Source: an uncultured Porphyromonadaceae bacterium (lineage in GTDB: Bacteria; Bacteroidota; Bacteroidia; Bacteroidales; Muribaculaceae). From it: a DNA stretch of 34,063 bases. Under the pieces are notes generated by a model, which worked only from the letters and a program-made list of their open reading frames with translations, was not told the origin of the DNA and searched no databases. Of the stretch, positions 1 to 6,302 are shown in pieces (position 1 is the stretch's first letter; each line of letters begins with the position of its first letter). The DNA lies in assembly GCA_947174335.1 (NCBI GenBank), contig CAMWIM010000021.1, forward strand, positions 1 through 34,063, given 5' to 3'. The translations under genes were made by a program, and so were the position numbers.

Positions 1-1
1 A

Positions 2-424
2 ACTACGTTGAATTGCGGCTATAATCAATTGACGACATTGGATGTGTCCGGGTGTCCGGCACTGACGGAGTTGAGGTGCCAAAATAATCAATTGACGACA
101 TTGGATGTGTCCAAGAATATGTCACTGACTACGTTGGAGTGCTTCCGAAATCAATTGACGACATTGGATGCGTCCAAGAATACGGCACTGACGGAGTTGT
201 CCTGCGCCGGTAATCAATTGACGACATTGGATGTGTCCGGGTGTACGGCACTGACGAAGTTGTGGTGCCAAGATAATCAATTGACGACATTGGATGTGTC
301 CGGGTGTCCGGCACTGACGAAGTTGTATTGCCCTGAGACACTTAAAACTTTGTATCTTAAAAGTGGTCAAACGATACAAAATTTGAATAAATATCCAGGT
401 ACAGAAATAGTATATATAGACTAA
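2..424 (+). CDS. Leucine-rich-repeat protein, 3' fragment (5' end outside window)
   Basis: The frame is open to the first base, so this is the C-terminal part of a longer gene; the TTG at 8 is probably an internal leucine codon. The visible protein is a run of 21-residue repeats of the type LTTLDVSGCPALTELRCQNN, followed by a degenerate last repeat and a short tail ending in EIVYID. The pattern L-x2-LDVS-x3-Ala/Ser-L-T-x-L-x-C-x2-NQ is that of short internalin-like leucine-rich repeats common in Bacteroidetes surface proteins. Such repeats form a curved solenoid used in binding. The secretion signal, if any, lies upstream of the window. The repeats are nearly identical at DNA level, suggesting recent duplication. 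Ligand unknown. Confidence 0.8.
   Translation, partial: TTLNCGYNQLTTLDVSGCPALTELRCQNNQLTTLDVSKNMSLTTLECFRNQLTTLDASKNTALTELSCAGNQLTTLDVSGCTALTKLWCQDNQLTTLDVSGCPALTKLYCPETLKTLYLKSGQTIQNLNKYPGTEIVYID
26..340 (+). repeat. 63-bp tandem repeat inside the LRR gene, 5 copies
   Basis: The motif CAATTGACGACATTGGATG starts at 26, 89, 152, 215 and 278, exactly 63 bp apart each time. One unit equals 21 codons, so copy-number change keeps the frame. Differences between units cluster in the codons for the variable surface positions. Confidence 0.95.
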
Positions 425-447
425 AACAAATTAAATATTAAAATATT

Positions 448-903
448 ATGCAGAAAAAACGACTCACTGAAATTAAAGAATTGCTCTCGACAATTCCGGG
501 CAAAAAATCTTCACCTGTGGCTTTATTTCCTCATAGAACCGGAACAAATGTATCGTTGAACGAATATATTCGGACTCTTCCCGGAAGTTGTGAGATTGTC
601 AAAGGTAGATCAGGCTATGACCATGAAGAAAAGTCTGAGTCATCATTTTTCTTTTTCAATTTTGGGAATGTGCTAATACCGACCCGTCAAGAATATTTTG
701 TTCAAATTCTTGATAAGGTAGTTGAAGTGGCAAAAGGGAATAATCTCGTAGTTATATTTGATGATTGGGAAGGAAACAGACATGAAGAAATGCGACCAGA
801 TATTGAGAACGCACTAAACTGGCTGAAAGAATACCCTGAATCATTTGATATTTTCAGTTGCGAGGCAAGAGCCTTTGATTCTAATGGTAAAGCCATTGAC
901 TAA
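448..903 (+). CDS. Unrecognised 151-aa soluble protein
   Basis: I do not recognise this family. It begins 23 bp after the LRR gene on the same strand and is followed by a hairpin terminator, so the two are probably co-transcribed. There is no signal peptide or membrane segment. The N-terminus is basic (MQKKRLTEIKELL, likely helical), the middle holds an aromatic patch (SSFFFFNFGN) and the C-terminal half is acidic with a predicted beta strand (LVVIFDDWEG) followed by a helix. The size, acidic character and position after a surface-type gene would fit a small cytoplasmic partner or immunity-like protein, but nothing shows that directly. Confidence 0.7.
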   Translation: MQKKRLTEIKELLSTIPGKKSSPVALFPHRTGTNVSLNEYIRTLPGSCEIVKGRSGYDHEEKSESSFFFFNFGNVLIPTRQEYFVQILDKVVEVAKGNNLVVIFDDWEGNRHEEMRPDIENALNWLKEYPESFDIFSCEARAFDSNGKAID

Positions 904-931
904 GCAGTAATAGCAAATATATAGGCATTTT

Positions 932-977
932 ATTACCAAAAGTTGAGTAATTACACATCTTTTGGTAATATTTTTAT
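932..977 (+). terminator. Intrinsic terminator after the 448-903 gene
   Basis: Perfect 11-bp stem, ATTACCAAAAG at 932-942 with its complement at 959-969, a 16-nt loop, then a T-rich tail (ATTTTTATT). Confidence 0.75.
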
Positions 978-1048
978 TATGGAAATTATTTGGGTTCCCT
1001 GTTCCTCTGTCTAAATGTAATTTTGCATTTTGCGTTATGCATTAAGTA

Positions 1049-1477
1049 TTATGAATTGTCTTTGCTGCACTTGGGGCAGATGCCTTTGAACATGAAGTTG
1101 TTTGATTTGACTTTGTAGCCGGCGGGGAGAGGGATAGCAGGGATGGTGACATCATCGAGACAATAGACGGTGCCACATCGTTCACAGTAGAAGTGGGGAT
1201 GTTGGTCCGAGGCTTTGTGATGACCCTCGGCGTGGCAGAGTTCATATTTCAATGAGCGGCTGCCGTCTTCAATAACATGGGTTAGTTCTTTCTCTGACAG
1301 CAGTTCGAGGACACGGAAAATGCTGGCTTTATCCATTGAATAGCCCAACAGTTCTTCCAAGTCGCCGAGGCTAATGGGATGGGTAGCCCGCAGCAACTCT
1401 CTGACGACCAATACGCGATTAGGCGTCGGCTTTATCGATCGGCTGATAAGAAAATTTTCTTCAACGGAATAGCTCAT
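1049..1477 (-). CDS. Fur-family metal-dependent transcriptional regulator
   Basis: The 142-aa protein has the Fur-family plan: an N-terminal winged helix (about 12-80, with the typical TPNRVLVVRELL start and a KASIFRVLELL recognition helix) and a C-terminal dimerisation/metal domain. A His-rich stretch (HAEGHH, HPHF, residues 82-95) and two CxxC pairs at 98/101 and 134/137 provide regulatory and structural zinc sites. It lies downstream of a heavy-metal permease on the same strand, and that permease's promoter carries a 7-1-7 palindrome of Fur-box geometry. Control of metal export is therefore the likely job. Whether the sensed metal is zinc, iron or another cannot be read from the sequence. 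Start chosen at ATG 1477, about 17 nt behind a consensus -7 box. Confidence 0.9.
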   Translation of the reverse strand: MSYSVEENFLISRSIKPTPNRVLVVRELLRATHPISLGDLEELLGYSMDKASIFRVLELLSEKELTHVIEDGSRSLKYELCHAEGHHKASDQHPHFYCERCGTVYCLDDVTIPAIPLPAGYKVKSNNFMFKGICPKCSKDNS

Positions 1478-1493
1478 ACTGCATCTTTTTTGA

Positions 1494-1501
1494 CAAAGAT
1501 A
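1494..1501 (-). promoter_or_regulatory. -7 box of the Fur-family gene (TATCTTTG)
   Basis: TATCTTTG on the minus strand matches the Bacteroidetes -7 consensus TAnnTTTG. No good TTTG is seen at -33. It implies that the regulator can be transcribed apart from the permease. Confidence 0.55.
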
Positions 1502-1543
1502 CTAAAAATTAATTAATGCATAATGCAGAAAGCAATGGGTGGG

Positions 1544-1728
1544 CGCACGAGCCGTGCGTACCCTACAATATTCTGTCAAACAAGCGGATGAACGAGCGTT
1601 CATCCATACACGTTCTCCTGTTCTCCTGTCTGAAACATCGGACGCACGAACCGTGCGTACCCTACAACATCCATGTCAAAATCAGGCGGATGAACGAGCG
1701 TTCATCCCTACAACATGCCGAAGGCATG
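1544..1728. repeat. Two tandem REP-like units with nested hairpins, plus a third hairpin
   Basis: Each unit has a first hairpin (CGCACG, 3-nt loop, CGTGCG: 1544-1558 and 1643-1657), a shared linker beginning TACCCTACAA, and a second hairpin (GGATGAACG-AG-CGTTCATCC: 1586-1605 and 1688-1707). A further hairpin CATGCC-GAA-GGCATG lies at 1714-1728. The units are about 100 bp apart. Short TTATGCATT-type words flank the block (1513-1526, 1738-1756). This resembles intergenic REP/BIME or MITE-type sequence rather than coding DNA. Confidence 0.75.
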
Positions 1729-1751
1729 TCCATACCATTATGCATTGAGCA

Positions 1752-3005
1752 TTAAGCAACGCTAAAGCCGAGCTCGTCGATGGTTGCTTTGACCTCGTTC
1801 ATGTTGGGATTACCATGAATTTTGGTTTCGCCTGAAGCGAGATCGACCGTAACCGATTCAACGCCGGCGAGTTTTGAGAGATTTTTCTCAACCATAGCTT
1901 TGCAGTGACCACAGGTCATTCCTTTTACGATAATTGTAGTTTGTTTGGTATCCATATTGTCTGAATTATGTTCTGAATGATGATGGCGTTCTGATTTATT
2001 TGAAGTATAACGTTTTATCAATGCATTTATTAGCAGGATTACGAGTAGGGCAGAGCATACGCCGGTAAACCAGTCGATGTTGAGGTGACAATGGGCGTGG
2101 CTGGCAACCATCGGCATTGTGAACCAGTCGCGTGGCATCAGATAGTCAATGCACAATCCAATTGCAATCGCACCTACAACGATTGTTCCGAGGTATATTG
2201 CCGCTGTCTTTTTACCGAGTGATTTGCTAACGATGATGATTGAAGCGAAGTTTGCGGCAGGTCCCGCCATAAGCAGAACGAATGCGGCTCCGGGACTCAA
2301 TCCTTTGAGCATCAACGACATGGCAATAGGAATTGAACCTGTCGAACAAACATACATCGGTACGGCAACAATCACCACCGCAATCATTGACAAAAATGGG
2401 TAATCGGCAAAGAAAGTGAAGAAGCCGTCGGGAACGAATACGGTAATAGCTGCTGCGATTACCAGACCGATAATGAGCCATTTACCAATATTTTGAATCA
2501 TATCGACATAGCCATATCGCAAAGCGTCAACAATCTTACGACCGAAGGTGTCTGATTGCGGAGCGTCAATCGTATCGACTTCCATTTCGCAACCGTCGTT
2601 GCAAGCCTTGTCCTCTTTATTTACCAACATTCCGCCAACAAAAGCGGTCACGAGTGCGGCAACGGGACGAATTACGGCAAATGCGGGTCCCAAGAGCGAA
2701 TAAGTGGCTGCGATTGAGTCGATACCGGTTTGCGGAGTGGCGATAAGAAACGAGGTTGAAGCACCACGTGAGGCGCCGTTACGACGCAACGATACGGCAG
2801 TCGGCAAAACCCCGCACGAGCACAATGGCAACGGAACACCAATTAATGCCGCCTTAATAACCGACCATGCACCGGGACGTGAGAGGTGGTTCCGATAAAA
2901 TCCGGCAGGGACAAAAGCGTACAGAATGCCGGCTATCAGGAAGCCCAACAGCAGGTAGGGCGCCATCTCGGCAATCATATTTATTAATGAATAAACAAAT
3001 TCCAT
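1752..3005 (-). CDS. SO_0444-type Cu/Zn efflux permease with C-terminal HMA domain
   Basis: The 417-aa inner-membrane protein belongs to the DUF318/ArsP-like permease family. Two homologous halves of membrane helices carry GVPLPLCSCGVLP (Cys62, Cys64) and VPMYVCSTGSIP (near 219), the paired motifs of this family. A His-rich linker (RHHHSEHN) leads to a heavy-metal-associated domain (about 356-417) with the metal-binding GMTCGHC motif (Cys365, Cys368). It probably exports a soft or transition metal such as copper or zinc, with the HMA domain delivering or sensing the ion. The Fur-type regulator lies 274 bp downstream on the same strand, separated by hairpin repeats. The stop codon lies in a short repeat word (GCATTAAG). 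Confidence 0.88.
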   Translation of the reverse strand: MEFVYSLINMIAEMAPYLLLGFLIAGILYAFVPAGFYRNHLSRPGAWSVIKAALIGVPLPLCSCGVLPTAVSLRRNGASRGASTSFLIATPQTGIDSIAATYSLLGPAFAVIRPVAALVTAFVGGMLVNKEDKACNDGCEMEVDTIDAPQSDTFGRKIVDALRYGYVDMIQNIGKWLIIGLVIAAAITVFVPDGFFTFFADYPFLSMIAVVIVAVPMYVCSTGSIPIAMSLMLKGLSPGAAFVLLMAGPAANFASIIIVSKSLGKKTAAIYLGTIVVGAIAIGLCIDYLMPRDWFTMPMVASHAHCHLNIDWFTGVCSALLVILLINALIKRYTSNKSERHHHSEHNSDNMDTKQTTIIVKGMTCGHCKAMVEKNLSKLAGVESVTVDLASGETKIHGNPNMNEVKATIDELGFSVA

Positions 3006-3030
3006 TATTTCAATTTTTAAATTTCGATTA

Positions 3031-3065
3031 CAAAATTAATCAAAATAATGTGCAACCTGGTTGCA
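3031..3065 (-). promoter_or_regulatory. Permease promoter with 7-1-7 palindromic operator
   Basis: TAATTTTG (3038 to 3031, minus) matches the Bacteroidetes -7 box. Just upstream is the perfect palindrome TGCAACC-T-GGTTGCA (3051-3065), placed where the -33 element would be. Fur-family boxes are typically 7-1-7 inverted repeats, so the adjacent Fur-type regulator is the best candidate to bind it and block transcription. Confidence 0.6.
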
Positions 3066-3150
3066 AAGATTGAAAATTACCGAGAATTATAAGGATTTAT
3101 CGAGAGAGGGCATGAGGGAGAAGCCGGAGAGTGAGCGGGAGGGGGCAGCT

Positions 3151-3696
3151 TTAGAATGAGATTCCGATTCCGACTACGCCCATGCTGAGGTCAGGACAGC
3201 GGTAAATGCCTTCGTCATAGCTGAAATCTTTGCGACTGATGAATTTGTAGCCGAGGGTGAAATGTGATGACCAGCTTTTGCCACTTGCCAATCTTATTCC
3301 GACCGAGGGGTGGAGGTAGAGACCGGTCTGTGTGGTATAGCTGTAAAGTTCGTTGGTGCTTATGCCGCCTCTAATTTCAAAAAAGAGTAGTTTGGGCGTG
3401 GTTGAGAATGAGGTGCGAATAATGGCGTAGATCGGATAGCTGCGAGAGCTGTTGCTGAGAGCCATATTGATTGATGCGCCGATTCCAAGTGCTTGAAAGA
3501 AGCTGTTTTTATATCCAAAATAACCGTCAATGTCGATGCTTGACATTCCTTCGCCGGTCATATCGATAGCACTGCAAAGACCAAGCCCCCATGCAAAACC
3601 TTTTTTGTTGAAGTAGTTTTCTTTAGGAGATGCGGCACCGGCTGTCAGGACAGCTGTAAATAGGATGAATGATAATAAAAGTCGAGATATCTTCAT
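3151..3696 (-). CDS. Small exported beta-rich envelope protein, unknown function
   Basis: The start is set at ATG 3696 rather than at 3723: MKISRLLLSFILFTAVLTAG then begins a clean signal peptide (cleavage near AGA-AS), and the ATG overlaps the prmA stop as ATGA. The mature protein of about 160 aa is made of alternating short strands with aromatic residues (DGYFGYKNSFFQ, LYLHPSVGIRL, FTLGYKFISR) and ends in a hydrophobic pattern with terminal Phe (VVGIGISF), typical of small outer-membrane beta barrels. No catalytic motif is seen. Translational coupling to prmA does not indicate a shared function. Confidence 0.72.
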   Translation of the reverse strand: MKISRLLLSFILFTAVLTAGAASPKENYFNKKGFAWGLGLCSAIDMTGEGMSSIDIDGYFGYKNSFFQALGIGASINMALSNSSRSYPIYAIIRTSFSTTPKLLFFEIRGGISTNELYSYTTQTGLYLHPSVGIRLASGKSWSSHFTLGYKFISRKDFSYDEGIYRCPDLSMGVVGIGISF

Positions 3697-4541
3697 GATT
3701 TCTTTAGAGAAAGTGATGCCCAACGATCGCGGGTTGTATAATCAATTTGTTTGAGGGAGTATTGTTTGGCGGCGTTGACGACAACGGGTATGTCATCTTC
3801 ATAGAATCCGCTCAAAATCATGGTTCCACCTGTTTTGAGAGCATTTGAGTATGATTCCATGTCGCCGACAATTATGTTGCGGTTGATGTTTGCCAGCAGG
3901 ATGTCGGCAGGTTGAACGTTTGACAGAGCGGATGCATCTCCAAGAATAACGTCAATCTCGGGATGACCGTTTAGTTTAACGTTTTCAACGGCGTTGACGT
4001 GAGCCATCGGGTCGATTTCGATTGCTGTAATCGGGCGTGCGCCTCTCATGGCAGCCAATATGGCAAGGATACCTGTTCCGGTTCCCATATCGATAACCGA
4101 TTTGTTGTCGAGATCCATCGCAAGCAGACGTTCGATTATAAGGGATGTGGTTTGATGGTGTCCGGTTCCAAATGCCATTTTTGGGTCGATGACAATGTCA
4201 TATTGAGCTTCCGGAATGTCTTTGTGAAACGAGCTGTGGATAACGCACTGACCGTTGACGATGATGGGTTTGAAGTAGTGCTGTTCCCATTCTGAATTCC
4301 AGTCTCTGCCTTCAACAAATGTGTCGGAAATGTCCATCTTTATATTTTCGATGGGAAATGTATCAATAATTTCAGCGACAGCCGCGGGGTCAAACAGTTC
4401 GTTTTTGATATAGGATGTCAAACCGTTGTCGTCGGCTACAAAACTTTCATAACCGGCTTCGCTAAGAAACTGAGCAAGGATGTCGGTAACTGTTTCGCTA
4501 CATGGCGACACATTAATTCTTAATTCGCGATAATCGTTCAT
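3693..4541 (-). CDS. prmA: Ribosomal protein L11 methyltransferase PrmA
   Basis: PrmA trimethylates lysines and the N-terminus of ribosomal protein L11 using S-adenosylmethionine. The 282-aa length is normal. An N-terminal substrate-recognition domain (1-~110) is followed by the family signature DPKMAFGTGHHQTT, the SAM-binding loop DMGTGTGILAILAA (about 150-163), the acidic EIDP after strand 2, and LLANINRNI as the catalytic motif IV. The gene has its own -7 box upstream and is separated from the thioredoxin-like gene by hairpins. Its stop overlaps the start of the small envelope gene by 4 nt. Confidence 0.95.
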   Translation of the reverse strand: MNDYRELRINVSPCSETVTDILAQFLSEAGYESFVADDNGLTSYIKNELFDPAAVAEIIDTFPIENIKMDISDTFVEGRDWNSEWEQHYFKPIIVNGQCVIHSSFHKDIPEAQYDIVIDPKMAFGTGHHQTTSLIIERLLAMDLDNKSVIDMGTGTGILAILAAMRGARPITAIEIDPMAHVNAVENVKLNGHPEIDVILGDASALSNVQPADILLANINRNIIVGDMESYSNALKTGGTMILSGFYEDDIPVVVNAAKQYSLKQIDYTTRDRWASLSLKKS

Positions 4542-4590
4542 TTATTGAATGATTTTATAGACGTTGAAAGCATATCGTTGTTTTCGACTT

Positions 4591-4598
4591 CAAAGGTA
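4591..4598 (-). promoter_or_regulatory. -7 box of prmA (TACCTTTG)
   Basis: TACCTTTG on the minus strand is an exact TAnnTTTG match about 50 nt before the prmA start. No TTTG is seen at the -33 spacing. Confidence 0.6.
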
Positions 4599-4618
4599 CT
4601 AAAAATTTAAGGTTTAGT

Positions 4619-4650
4619 AAAAAAAACACCCATTAAAATTGATTTAATGG
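4619..4650 (-). terminator. Intrinsic terminator with 8-T tail downstream of the thioredoxin-like gene
   Basis: CCATTAAA (4630-4637) pairs with TTTAATGG (4643-4650) around a 5-nt loop. On the minus strand it runs into GTG and eight T (complement of A-run 4619-4626). Confidence 0.7.
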
Positions 4651-4697
4651 CGTAAGGGATGCGATTAGAGTGGGAAAAAGAAGAGATAAAAAGAAGA

Positions 4698-4736
4698 AAT
4701 CTGTCGAACCAACCTGTTTGATTGATTCGGCAGATT
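4698..4736 (-). terminator. First hairpin after the thioredoxin-like gene
   Basis: An 11-bp stem with one wobble joins 4698-4708 and 4726-4736 (TCTGCCGAA / TTCGACAGA on the minus strand), followed by a pyrimidine-rich stretch. It begins 7 nt beyond the stop codon and probably works with the second hairpin at 4630-4650. Confidence 0.65.
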
Positions 4737-4742
4737 CCCTTA

Positions 4743-5249
4743 TTAGTCTTGATTTAAAATTCTGCTTAAATCGTCTCTGCCGGGATTAACAGCGATAATT
4801 TTTCCTTTTGGATTGATTAAGAAGGAATTTAATCCCTTGTGCAGATTGTAGGCTTGACGTAATCTCTGAGCGTCTTTGCCTGCATAGAATTGAGAGAGAG
4901 TATCAAGGTTGTCACGTTTGACAATTTCGTGAAAAAGTTTCTCGCTGCGGTCAAAATTTACAGACACGAGTGAAATTTTTCCCTTGTTGTCGGTGTTTTT
5001 GTCTAACTCTTTGATAGCGGCGTTAAGTTCGTTGGCTTTAAGTCGAGACTTGCCGTCGGCTGAAGACCAAAAGTTAAGCAAAACATATTTTCCTTTGAAA
5101 CTTTCAGGAGCGATAATATTTTCAGTGTCGTTGAGTTTGAGTGCCGGAGCAATCGAACCGCGAGCCGGAGCAATTCCGCTACCTATAAAAGCTGTTGAAA
5201 ATATGAGAACAACAATGATGCTCATCATCAGCTTCGATGTTTTCTTCAT
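4743..5249 (-). CDS. Exported thioredoxin-fold protein lacking the CxxC motif
   Basis: The 168-aa protein has an N-terminal membrane/signal segment (about 8-26, IIVVLIFSTAFIGSGIA) and then a TlpA/ResA-like redoxin fold: PALKLND, GKYVLLNFWSSADGKSRLKANEL, ISLVSVNFDRS, and the cis-Pro-like region LNSFLINPKGKIIAVNP. In active family members FW is followed by CxxC; here the residues are SSADGKSR and the whole protein has no cysteine, so it cannot act as a dithiol oxidoreductase. A binding or chaperone-like periplasmic role is inferred. A strong promoter and a leader of about 145 nt precede it, and two hairpins follow. Confidence 0.8.
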   Translation of the reverse strand: MKKTSKLMMSIIVVLIFSTAFIGSGIAPARGSIAPALKLNDTENIIAPESFKGKYVLLNFWSSADGKSRLKANELNAAIKELDKNTDNKGKISLVSVNFDRSEKLFHEIVKRDNLDTLSQFYAGKDAQRLRQAYNLHKGLNSFLINPKGKIIAVNPGRDDLSRILNQD

Positions 5250-5402
5250 TAAATTAAATTTAAATTCTACATTTTAATCCCGCACTATATCCTCTCATAT
5301 AGCATGACAGAATGTGGAAAAACATTGTGTCAAGGATTAATGCCGATTTTCGGCGAAGAGCCACCTCTGTGACTCAGCTATATTGAATTTGGTTTGCGGG
5401 TG
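5250..5402 (-). promoter_or_regulatory. Structured 5' leader (about 145 nt) of the thioredoxin-like gene
   Basis: Transcription from the promoter at 5403-5434 should begin near 5396, far from the start codon at 5249. The leader RNA contains GAGUCAC-AGAG-GUGGCUC (5358-5375), GCCGA-AAA-UCGGC (5342-5354) and CUAUAU-GAGAGG-AUAUAG (5285-5302). The central GCUAUAU (5297-5303) can also pair over 7 bp with AUAUAGC at 5377-5383, which excludes the local hairpin. No known riboswitch class was recognised. The rest of the 385-bp gene-free stretch (5435-5634) is AT-rich, and I see nothing further in it. Confidence 0.45.
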
Positions 5403-5434
5403 CAAAGTTAGTCATTTTTTGCCTGATAAGCAAA
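5403..5434 (-). promoter_or_regulatory. Promoter of the thioredoxin-like gene, TTTG-N20-TAACTTTG
   Basis: Minus-strand TTTG (5434-5431), 20-nt spacer, TAACTTTG (5410-5403). Exact match to the Bacteroidetes primary-sigma promoter. Confidence 0.8.
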
Positions 5435-5634
5435 TCGGATGAAGCTAAAGTGTTAATTTATAGCCTGATTTGTTGGATAACACTCTTTGAGTCAATTGTT
5501 TTGACGTTAATGAAAATTATGTTAACGAGGCTTATTGTTATAGCACTTTTCCCTTTCCGATATTATAACAAACAGAAGTTTTAAATGGTTTAAATTTGAT
5601 GAAAAAAATTAAATTGTAGAATTTAAATAGCTTT

Positions 5635-6213
5635 TCAAGAGGATGTTTTGGTGGTGTCGTCGGGTATGGTCTCGCGGATGCGGTGGAGCTGACGTCGCGA
5701 GATGTTGAGGTAGGATGCAATTTCGCCGAGAGAGACTACCTCAAACAGGCGGGGATAGCGCATGAGAATCTGGCGATATCGTTGCTCGGGAGTTGAACGG
5801 TAGTCATTGAGTACGTGCTCGTAAGCCTGTTCAAACAGGGCGTCGGAAAATCGAATATGGAGAGTCGGGTCTTGAAGGATGCGATCGCGAATCATCGCCG
5901 CCGGTACAACGAGAACATCGGAATCTTCCAAAGCGATGATTTCGGTGGGCATTTTTTTTCCGTATGATATGCTGACATAGTTGGCAAGTATTGATCCCTC
6001 GAAAACGAAGCCCACAGCCTTGGCGTTTCCGTTATTGTCGATGAGGGAATGTTTGAACCCTCCGGAAACAATCCAACCGGCAAATTTCAGGACTTCACCG
6101 ATGTGTACGAAGTAGTCGCCGCGACGATAATGCCGCAGTTTACCGTGTGTCTCGCATATTTCTTTCCAAAAAGCGAAGTCGACTGCATCTTCAAATGCGT
6201 TGAACTGTGCCAT
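5635..6213 (-). CDS. Crp/Fnr-family transcriptional regulator
   Basis: The 192-aa protein has an N-terminal cyclic-nucleotide-binding-type beta roll (about 20-120: RRGDYFVHIGEVLKFAGWIVSGGFKH, then GSILANYVS) and a C-terminal winged helix. The HTH is VSLGEIASYLNISRRQLHRIRE near the end. The beta roll lacks the full cAMP-contacting signature and has no Fe-S cysteines, so the effector is unknown. This form, one domain shorter than E. coli Crp, is abundant in Bacteroidetes. It lies 89 bp after rpoD on the same strand, with the rpoD terminator in between and no obvious promoter of its own; low-level readthrough or a divergent promoter is possible. Confidence 0.88.
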   Translation of the reverse strand: MAQFNAFEDAVDFAFWKEICETHGKLRHYRRGDYFVHIGEVLKFAGWIVSGGFKHSLIDNNGNAKAVGFVFEGSILANYVSISYGKKMPTEIIALEDSDVLVVPAAMIRDRILQDPTLHIRFSDALFEQAYEHVLNDYRSTPEQRYRQILMRYPRLFEVVSLGEIASYLNISRRQLHRIRETIPDDTTKTSS

Positions 6214-6226
6214 ATTCAGGTATTAA

Positions 6227-6273
6227 GTTTAAAGAAGAAAGCTGCATCGTAAAACTGAATTACGACGCAGCTT
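6227..6273 (-). terminator. Strong intrinsic terminator of rpoD
   Basis: A 14-bp stem, 6239-6252 with 6260-6273 (AAGCTGCGTCGTAA on the minus strand, one mismatch), a 7-nt loop, then TCTTCTTT. Confidence 0.85.
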
Positions 6274-6302
6274 CGTTATAAATGAATTGAATTGACGTCG
6301 GT

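Noticed and set aside
1..340. CRISPR-like spacing of repeats at the window start
   Set aside because: The units are directly contiguous, in frame and protein-coding, with no unique spacers.
122..379. Minus-strand open frames across the LRR repeats
   Set aside because: The 63-bp unit is a multiple of three, so any frame lacking a stop in one unit stays open; the encoded peptides are simple repeats with no protein features.
1516..1755. Two plus-strand open frames in the gap between regulator and permease genes
   Set aside because: They run through the hairpin repeats and encode the same palindromic words twice; this is repeat DNA, not a gene.
3697..3723. ATG at 3723 as start of the small envelope protein
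   Set aside because: It would place nine non-hydrophobic residues before the signal peptide and lie well inside prmA; the ATGA overlap at 3693-3696 is the usual arrangement.
3999..4295. Plus-strand open frame within prmA
   Set aside because: It is antisense to a strongly conserved enzyme and shows no domain or start signal.
5258..5628. A 14-bp inverted repeat (ATTTAAATTCTACA and its complement) about 345 bp apart, possible MITE ends
   Set aside because: The words are almost pure A/T in an AT-rich intergenic region, no target duplication is evident, and a good promoter and leader explain the interior.
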